A DNA stretch of 48,383 nucleotides, taken from NCBI GenBank assembly GCA_002431845.1, contig DJEH01000009.1:1-48383 (forward strand), read 5' to 3'. Position numbers and translations under genes: made by a program. The DNA is from Prevotellaceae bacterium UBA5903 (GTDB taxonomy: Bacteria > Bacteroidota > Bacteroidia > Bacteroidales > Bacteroidaceae). This document shows positions 42,926-48,383 of the stretch, piece by piece. Position 1 is the stretch's first letter. Each line of letters starts with the position of its first letter. Below the pieces are notes generated by a model. The model worked only from the letters and a program-made list of their open reading frames with translations. It had not been told where the DNA came from and made no database searches.

Positions 42926-42933
42926 CAAAGATA
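42926..42933 (-). promoter_or_regulatory. Promoter -7 box of the acn operon
   Basis: On the minus strand this reads TATCTTTG, an exact TAnnTTTG match, with a leader of about 68 nt before ATG 42852. No clear -33 box is visible. Confidence 0.55.
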
Positions 42934-43028
42934 CAACAATATGTTTGATAAATATTGATTTTACTTACATATTTTTATATTTACATGGTATAAATATGCA
43001 AAACGAAAAAACTAAATGGCATTATTAC

Positions 43029-43059
43029 TTTGAAATACTGAATGTTTGGCGTAATTTTG
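43029..43059 (+). promoter_or_regulatory. Promoter of queD
   Basis: TTTG at 43029-43032, a 19-bp spacer and TAATTTTG at 43052-43059 fit the Bacteroidota consensus. The leader before ATG 43103 is about 37 nt. It is divergent from the acn promoter. Confidence 0.7.
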
Positions 43060-43102
43060 CATAACAAAACTTGCAAAACAACAAACAACACAGATAAAGC
43101 AA

Positions 43103-43456
43103 ATGTATTACATTTCAAAAAGAATAGAAATAGCTTTTGCACACCAACTCAACCTTACATATGAGAGTAAATGCCAAAGACTGCATGGTCATAATGGCAT
43201 TGTCAATATCTTTTGCTGCGCAGAAGAACTTGATGAAAATGGCATGGTAACAGACTTTACACACGTAAAGACTTTGATACAGAATAAGCTTGACCATCAA
43301 TGCATAAACGACATACTCGACTTTAATCCTACTGCAGAGAATATAGCGCATTGGATTTGCAACCAAGTGCCTAATTGCTATAAGGTAACATTTCAAGAGT
43401 CTGAAGGTAACATAGCTTGTTACGTTAAACCTGGATTTGAGAACATCATATTCTAA
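43103..43456 (+). CDS. queD: 6-carboxytetrahydropterin synthase (QueD/PTPS family)
   Basis: QueD converts dihydroneopterin triphosphate to 6-carboxytetrahydropterin, an early step to queuosine and other 7-deazapurines. The 117-residue protein has the zinc histidines H14, H28 and H30, and the catalytic cysteine C24 in the CxxxHGH arrangement (CQRLHGH). D64-H65 (KLDHQCIND) and a Glu in FQESEGN complete the active site. Other queuosine genes are not adjacent. A eukaryotic-type PTPS role is less likely because the CxxxHGH motif marks QueD. It precedes dnaG by 61 bp. Confidence 0.92.
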   Translation: MYYISKRIEIAFAHQLNLTYESKCQRLHGHNGIVNIFCCAEELDENGMVTDFTHVKTLIQNKLDHQCINDILDFNPTAENIAHWICNQVPNCYKVTFQESEGNIACYVKPGFENIIF

Positions 43457-43517
43457 GGACCAAAATATAGAGTTTACTTTTTCTTGAGCTTAGATACACA
43501 TATATAAAGTATATGAT

Positions 43518-45491
43518 ATGATTGATAGGGCAACGATACAAAGGGTGATGGACGCTACAGACATTGTAGACGTGGTGAAAGAGTTCGTTACATTGCGTAA
43601 GGCTGGAGCGAACTATAAGGGATTATGCCCTTTTCATAACGAACGTACCCCCTCGTTTAGCGTATCGCCAGCTCGCCAAATGTGTAAATGTTTTTCGTGT
43701 GGAAAGGGCGGCAACGCCGTTCACTTCCTAATGGAACTTGAACACATGACATACCCCGAAGCCATTAAATGGCTCGGTAAAAAATATGGTATAGAGGTAA
43801 AAGAAAAAGAATATACCGACGAAGAAAAACTCGCTCAGAACGAACGCGAAAGCATGTTTGCCTTAAACGAATGGGCTGACAATTATTTCCAACAATTACT
43901 CCATAATAATGTAGATGGTGTGGCACAAGGGATGGCTTACTTTCGGGCTCGTGGGTTTAGAGATGACATTATTCATAAATTTCACCTTGGCTACTCGCTC
44001 GAACAGCGCGACGCATTTGCTAAAGCAGCACTTGCACATGGGTTTAGCAAAGAATATTTGCTAAAAACAGGCCTATGCTACGAAACTGACAAGGGATTAA
44101 TTCTTGACCGCTATCACGGAAGAGTTATATTTCCCGTGCACACGGTGTCGGGGCGTATCGTAGCATTTGGTGGCAGAGTATTAAACAAAGACAAGGCGAA
44201 GAATGTTGGTAAGTATGTAAACTCTCCCGAAAGCACCATTTACAGTAAGAGTAAAGAACTCTATGGCATTTATCAAGCTAAACAAGCTATTGTAAAACAA
44301 AATCGTTGCTTTTTGGTAGAGGGATATACCGATGTCATATCCATGCACCAAAGTGGTGTAGAGAATGTTGTAGCTTCGTCTGGTACATCTCTTACAGAAG
44401 GGCAAATAAGGCTTCTGCACCGATTTACCGACAACATAACCGTGCTTTACGACGGCGACTCTGCGGGTATTAAGGCCAGCCTTAGAGGTATAGACATGTT
44501 GCTTGCTGAGGGGCTTAATATAAAAGTACTACTCCTACCTGATGGGGATGACCCTGATAGTTTTGCTAAGAAACACAATGCCGAAGATTTTCAAAAATAT
44601 ATTGATGAGCACCAAGTAGATTTTATAAAATTCAAAACAGACCTCTTACTTGCTGACGCTGCAGGCGACCCTATTAAGCGTGCAGAACTGATAACCAATA
44701 TAGTTAAAAGCATATCGGTTATCCCAGACAATGTGGTTAGACAAATGTATATCCACGAATGTGCTGCAAACTTATCTATCAGCGAAGAACTCATTGTTAA
44801 TGAAATAAATAAACAACATCGCGACAGAGCACGTAAGGAACAAAAAAATGCCAACAATCAAGAAGCTACATCGCCTGCCAACTTAGAACAAACCGAAAGC
44901 ATTCAACTACTAAGTGCCGATGCTGAACTAATAGAAGAGAAAATGCTCATTTCGCTTGTAGTTCGCTATGGTGGAATGTTTATGGATATTCATGACGAAA
45001 CTGCAACTGACGACACGGAAATACAGAAAATATCTGTTGCTGAATACATTTACAACGACTTGGTGAATGATGGACTAAATCTTCGCAACAAATTATACCA
45101 AAGCATCTTACTTGAGGCTGTTGCCCATGCTAAAGAAGAAGGCTGGGTTTCGTTAGACTATTTCATGGCACACCCTGACGAAAATATTAGCAAATTGGCA
45201 TCGGACGTTGGACTTGACAACTTTGAACTAAGCAAATTGCAACGAGAACAATATGTTGAAGATAAAGATCGTTTAGACGAAGTCGTTCCGCGAATATTAC
45301 ACGACTACAAGCATTCTTTAATAAAAGAACACCTCAAACAATTGCTTACAGAATTGCGCAACCCAATGCTTAAAGACAATCCACAAAAAGCAGAAGAGTT
45401 GATGAAGCAATACATGGAAATGAGTCAGATAGAACGTGCTTTTGCAAAGGTGTTAGGCGACAGAGTGGTACTTAAATATGGCAATAAGTAA
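43518..45491 (+). CDS. dnaG: DNA primase
   Basis: DnaG makes RNA primers at the replication fork. The 657-residue protein has the N-terminal CHC2 zinc finger with C37, H40, C58 and C61. The RNA polymerase core and Toprim domain contain VEGYTDVISMHQSG and the metal-binding YDGDSAG. A C-terminal helical region for helicase contact follows. A low-complexity linker lies around residues 435-465. The start MIDRATIQRVMDATDIVDVV is family-consistent. It may share the queD transcript, since no separate promoter is obvious in the 61-bp gap. Confidence 0.96.
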   Translation: MIDRATIQRVMDATDIVDVVKEFVTLRKAGANYKGLCPFHNERTPSFSVSPARQMCKCFSCGKGGNAVHFLMELEHMTYPEAIKWLGKKYGIEVKEKEYTDEEKLAQNERESMFALNEWADNYFQQLLHNNVDGVAQGMAYFRARGFRDDIIHKFHLGYSLEQRDAFAKAALAHGFSKEYLLKTGLCYETDKGLILDRYHGRVIFPVHTVSGRIVAFGGRVLNKDKAKNVGKYVNSPESTIYSKSKELYGIYQAKQAIVKQNRCFLVEGYTDVISMHQSGVENVVASSGTSLTEGQIRLLHRFTDNITVLYDGDSAGIKASLRGIDMLLAEGLNIKVLLLPDGDDPDSFAKKHNAEDFQKYIDEHQVDFIKFKTDLLLADAAGDPIKRAELITNIVKSISVIPDNVVRQMYIHECAANLSISEELIVNEINKQHRDRARKEQKNANNQEATSPANLEQTESIQLLSADAELIEEKMLISLVVRYGGMFMDIHDETATDDTEIQKISVAEYIYNDLVNDGLNLRNKLYQSILLEAVAHAKEEGWVSLDYFMAHPDENISKLASDVGLDNFELSKLQREQYVEDKDRLDEVVPRILHDYKHSLIKEHLKQLLTELRNPMLKDNPQKAEELMKQYMEMSQIERAFAKVLGDRVVLKYGNK

Positions 45492-45576
45492 ATACTGATT
45501 AATGGCGTATCAGCACAAAATATAAGCATTCGTGCATTTTTCATATAAGAATTATAATTTTTTATATAAAAATATG

Positions 45577-45584
45577 TACCTTTG
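45577..45584 (+). promoter_or_regulatory. Promoter -7 box of spt
   Basis: TACCTTTG at 45577-45584 matches TAnnTTTG. The leader before ATG 45684 would be about 93 nt. No convincing -33 box is seen. Confidence 0.55.
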
Positions 45585-45683
45585 CCAACAAAATAATAAA
45601 AAGGTGTGTTATCTTAAATACAACGCAGCGTATTTATTTTATTACTTAAAAACATTTCCTTTTATACAACCAAGATTTATCTC

Positions 45684-46871
45684 ATGGGAATTTTACAAGA
45701 CAGATTAGCAAAGTATACCCTTCCACAACAATATAAAGCAAAGGGTGTATATCCTTATTTCCGTGCCATCGAAGGCAAACAAGGCACCGAAGTTGAAATG
45801 GGTGGTCACCACGTGCTTATGTTCGGTTCAAACGCATATACAGGTTTGACCGGCGATGAGCGTATCATACAAGCAGGCATCAAAGCTATGGAGAAGTATG
45901 GCTCAGGATGCGCAGGATCACGCTTCTTGAATGGCACACTTGACCTTCACTTACAACTTGAAAAAGAACTCGCTGAATTTGTTGGCAAAGAAGATGCTCT
46001 TTGCTACTCAACTGGTTTTACAGTAAACTCTGGCGTTATATCATGCCTTACAGGTCGCGAAGACTATATTATCTGCGATGATCGTGACCACGCATCAATC
46101 GTTGATGGTAGACGTTTGTCGTTCTCAACTTGCTTAAAATACAAGCATAACGATATGGCAGACTTGGAACGTCAATTACAGAAATGTGCTCCAGAAGCTG
46201 TTAAACTTATCGTTGTAGATGGTGTATTCTCAATGGAAGGCGATTTGGCAAACTTACCCGAAATTGTGAAACTTAAGCACAAATACAACGCAACTATCAT
46301 GGTTGATGAGGCTCATGGCATTGGTGTGTTTGGGCGCCAAGGTCGTGGTGTTTGCGACTATTTTGGCTTGACCGATGAGGTAGACCTTATTATGGGTACC
46401 TTCAGCAAGTCGCTTGCTTCAATCGGTGGATTTATTGCTGCAGATGAAAGCATTATTAATTGGTTGCGCCATAACTCACGTACGTACATATTCTCTGCTT
46501 CTAACACTCCCGCTGCTACAGCATGTGCAATGGAAGCTCTGCATATCATCCAAAAAGAACCAGAACGCATAGAGGCTCTTTGGGATGTAACACGTTATGC
46601 ATTAAAGCGTTTCCGTGAAGCTGGGTTTGAGATTGGCGAAACCGAATCGCCTATCATACCACTCTACGTACGCGATACTGAAAAGACATTCGTTGCAACC
46701 GCACGTGCATTCGACGCAGGTGTATTTATCAACCCTGTTATTCCTCCTGCATGTGCACCACAAGACACACTCGTACGTGTTGCACTCATGGCAACCCATA
46801 CCAAGGAACAAGTAGACCGTGCTGTTGAAGCATTAGCAAAGGTATTCCGCGAACTTGACATTATTAAGTAA
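45684..46871 (+). CDS. spt: Serine palmitoyltransferase (alpha-oxoamine synthase family)
   Basis: SPT condenses serine with a fatty acyl-CoA to give 3-ketosphinganine, the first step of sphingolipid synthesis, a hallmark of Bacteroidales. The 395-residue PLP enzyme has the aldimine lysine K242 in GTFSKSLASIGG, H136 in CDDRDHASIVDG stacking on PLP, and D208/H211 in VDEAHGIG. The sequence closely resembles the Bacteroides enzyme from memory, including SNAYTGLTGDERII and GSGCAGSRFLNGT. The related 2-amino-3-ketobutyrate CoA ligase is an alternative but less similar. It has its own promoter and terminator. Confidence 0.9.
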   Translation: MGILQDRLAKYTLPQQYKAKGVYPYFRAIEGKQGTEVEMGGHHVLMFGSNAYTGLTGDERIIQAGIKAMEKYGSGCAGSRFLNGTLDLHLQLEKELAEFVGKEDALCYSTGFTVNSGVISCLTGREDYIICDDRDHASIVDGRRLSFSTCLKYKHNDMADLERQLQKCAPEAVKLIVVDGVFSMEGDLANLPEIVKLKHKYNATIMVDEAHGIGVFGRQGRGVCDYFGLTDEVDLIMGTFSKSLASIGGFIAADESIINWLRHNSRTYIFSASNTPAATACAMEALHIIQKEPERIEALWDVTRYALKRFREAGFEIGETESPIIPLYVRDTEKTFVATARAFDAGVFINPVIPPACAPQDTLVRVALMATHTKEQVDRAVEALAKVFRELDIIK

Positions 46872-46891
46872 GTTATACATAAAAATAGCAT

Positions 46892-46950
46892 AAGAGCTGC
46901 ACAAAACCTATACGCATAGAGTTTGTGCAGCTCTTTCCTTTTTATTTTTT
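46892..46950 (+). terminator. Intrinsic terminator of spt
   Basis: A perfect 14-bp stem pairs 46892-46905 with 46922-46935 and is followed by a T-rich stretch to about 46950. It lies 20 bp after the spt stop. Confidence 0.85.
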
Positions 46951-46972
46951 GCAAAGAAATATGAATGGCTTA

Positions 46973-47003
46973 TTGTTGCATCACGTAAAAATAAGTAACT
47001 TTG
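46973..47003 (+). promoter_or_regulatory. Promoter of pfp
   Basis: TTG at 46973-46975, a 20-bp spacer and TAACTTTG at 46996-47003 fit the consensus. The leader before ATG 47092 would be about 80 nt. Confidence 0.65.
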
Positions 47004-47091
47004 CAAAAGGAAATAAGGACTTTTTGAACATTAAAATTAGCTCCTATTTTTTCAACCCTAGATTAAAACTCTAATAATTTATAATCAATTT

Positions 47092-48383
47092 ATGGAAAAA
47101 AGCGCATTACAGATTGCACGTGCTTCATACCAGCCTAAACTTCCTGCTGGTCTTCGTGGAAATGTGAGCATTAAAGAAGGTGAACCTACTCAAAGCGTAG
47201 GCGACCAAGAGGAAATCAAAAAACTTTTCCCCAACACTTATGGTATGCCCCTCGTAGAGTTCGTTCCAACTGACGAAAAGAAAGAATATGCACCAATGAA
47301 TATTGGTATAATCCTTTCTGGTGGACAAGCTCCTGGTGGTCACAACGTAATCTGCGGCCTTTATGATGAACTTAAGAAGCAAAATGCTAACAATAAGCTT
47401 TATGGTTTCTTGATGGGTCCTGGTGGCTTGGTAGATCATAAGTATATTGAACTTACTGACGAAATCATCAACGACTATCGCAACACAGGTGGCTTTGATA
47501 TGATTGGTTCAGGTCGTACAAAACTTGAAGAAGAAGACCAATTTGAAAGCGGTTTGAAGATTATCCGTGAATTGGGTATCAAGGCTATCGTTATTATCGG
47601 TGGTGACGACTCTAACACAAACGCTTGCGTGCTAGCAGAATACTATGCAGCACACAACTGCGGCGTTCAAGTAATTGGTTGCCCTAAGACTATTGATGGT
47701 GACTTGAAAAACGACCAAATCGAAACTTCTTTCGGCTTCGATACTGCATGCAAAACTTATGCTGAAGTAATTGGTAACATTCAACGCGATGCTAACTCTG
47801 CACGCAAGTATTGGCACTTCATCAAATTGATGGGACGTTCAGCAAGCCACATTGCATTGGAGTGTGCTCTACAATGCCAACCTAACGTATGTATCATCAG
47901 CGAAGAGGTTGAAGAAAAGAATCAAACTCTTGATGACATCGTTACCTATATTGCAGAAATAGTTGCTAAGCGTGCTGCTAACGGCAATAACTTTGGTACA
48001 GTTCTTATCCCAGAAGGACTTATCGAGTTTATTCCTGCAATGAAGAAGCTTATTGCTGAATTGAATGACCTCCTTGCTACTCCTGAAGCTGCTAATGTTG
48101 CTGCTGCAGACCAACGTGCATGGATTCTTTCAAAGCTTAGCAAAGACAATGCTGCTATCTATGAGAGCCTTCCTGAGGGTGTTGCTAAGCAACTTACCAT
48201 GGAACGCGACCCACACGGAAACGTACAAGTATCTCTTATTGAAACAGAAAAGTTGCTTTCAGAGATGGTAGGCAACAAACTTGCTGCTTGGAAGAAAGAG
48301 GGTAAGTATGTTGGCAAATTCTCTGCACAACACCATTTCTTTGGTTACGAAGGTCGTTGTGCTGCTCCTTCTAACTACGATGC
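47092..48383 (+). CDS. pfp: Diphosphate--fructose-6-phosphate 1-phosphotransferase (5' part)
   Basis: PFP interconverts fructose 6-phosphate and fructose 1,6-bisphosphate with pyrophosphate instead of ATP in glycolysis and gluconeogenesis. The open frame starts MEKSALQIARASYQPKLP and runs off the right edge after 430 codons without a stop. Full-length relatives are about 550 residues. Seen motifs are ILSGGQAPGGHN (about 74-85), the pyrophosphate-type GGDDS at 170-174, where ATP enzymes have GGDGS, and PKTIDGDLKN at 198-207. The second Asp in GGDDS is the known determinant of pyrophosphate use. It is probably monocistronic at the 5' side, with its own promoter after the spt terminator. Confidence 0.95.
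   Translation, partial: MEKSALQIARASYQPKLPAGLRGNVSIKEGEPTQSVGDQEEIKKLFPNTYGMPLVEFVPTDEKKEYAPMNIGIILSGGQAPGGHNVICGLYDELKKQNANNKLYGFLMGPGGLVDHKYIELTDEIINDYRNTGGFDMIGSGRTKLEEEDQFESGLKIIRELGIKAIVIIGGDDSNTNACVLAEYYAAHNCGVQVIGCPKTIDGDLKNDQIETSFGFDTACKTYAEVIGNIQRDANSARKYWHFIKLMGRSASHIALECALQCQPNVCIISEEVEEKNQTLDDIVTYIAEIVAKRAANGNNFGTVLIPEGLIEFIPAMKKLIAELNDLLATPEAANVAAADQRAWILSKLSKDNAAIYESLPEGVAKQLTMERDPHGNVQVSLIETEKLLSEMVGNKLAAWKKEGKYVGKFSAQHHFFGYEGRCAAPSNYD

Noticed and set aside
45505..45545. Weak GCAC/GTGC hairpin after dnaG
   Set aside because: The stem is only 4 bp with a long loop. The T-rich tail alone does not support a terminator call.

Overview
The window reads as chromosomal DNA of a Bacteroidota, order Bacteroidales, most likely Prevotellaceae (Prevotella in the broad sense). 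Four things support this. Promoters upstream of most genes carry the Bacteroidota -7 box TAnnTTTG, often with a TTTG-like box about 20 bp upstream, and Shine-Dalgarno sites are not evident. There is a complete moxR-DUF58-bat (aerotolerance) cluster. There is a Bacteroides-type serine palmitoyltransferase. There are Bacteroidales-restricted families (DUF3256, DUF1460). No rRNA, tRNA, insertion sequence, prophage or CRISPR array was seen.

Layout. 1-2048: two overlapping family-2 glycosyltransferase genes, the tail of a polysaccharide cluster that continues to the left. 2394-8379: dapA, uvrB and htpG, separated by an 858-bp gap (5467-6324) rich in inverted and tandem repeats. 8474-13440: a DUF1460 lipoprotein, a short divergent dxs-like gene (minus strand), pyrF and a lipid kinase. 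13578-20087: a class A acid phosphatase, a fused flavin reductase/GltD oxidoreductase, a tandem-domain FdtA-like ketoisomerase, a sugar aminotransferase, a DUF486 membrane protein and a TtcA-like tRNA thiolase. 20259-25218 (minus): gdhA, a DUF3256 gene, a cytoplasmic GH13 amylase and fabD. 25470-27627 (plus): yicC-gmk-nadD. 27707-37046 (minus): a PAP2 phosphatase downstream of the eight-gene moxR/bat cluster. 37766-42852 (minus): acn-icd-gltA, the oxidative TCA branch to 2-oxoglutarate, which gdhA can use for ammonia assimilation. 43103-48383 (plus): queD, dnaG, spt and the 5' part of pfp, which runs off the right edge.

Gene content is mostly housekeeping and I see no clear new multi-gene system. 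The least explained signals are non-coding. They are a 150-nt rod-like inverted-repeat structure after uvrB that resembles 6S RNA architecture, a three-stem structured spacer in the acn-icd operon built partly from a dispersed 21-bp repeat, two unrelated four-copy arrays with 22- and 23-bp periods, a hairpin-rich patch near 37.5 kb, and a possible short RNA between promoter and terminator near 2.2 kb. Among proteins, the tandem FdtA-like fusion and the DXS-like enzyme with altered active-site motifs deserve a second look.
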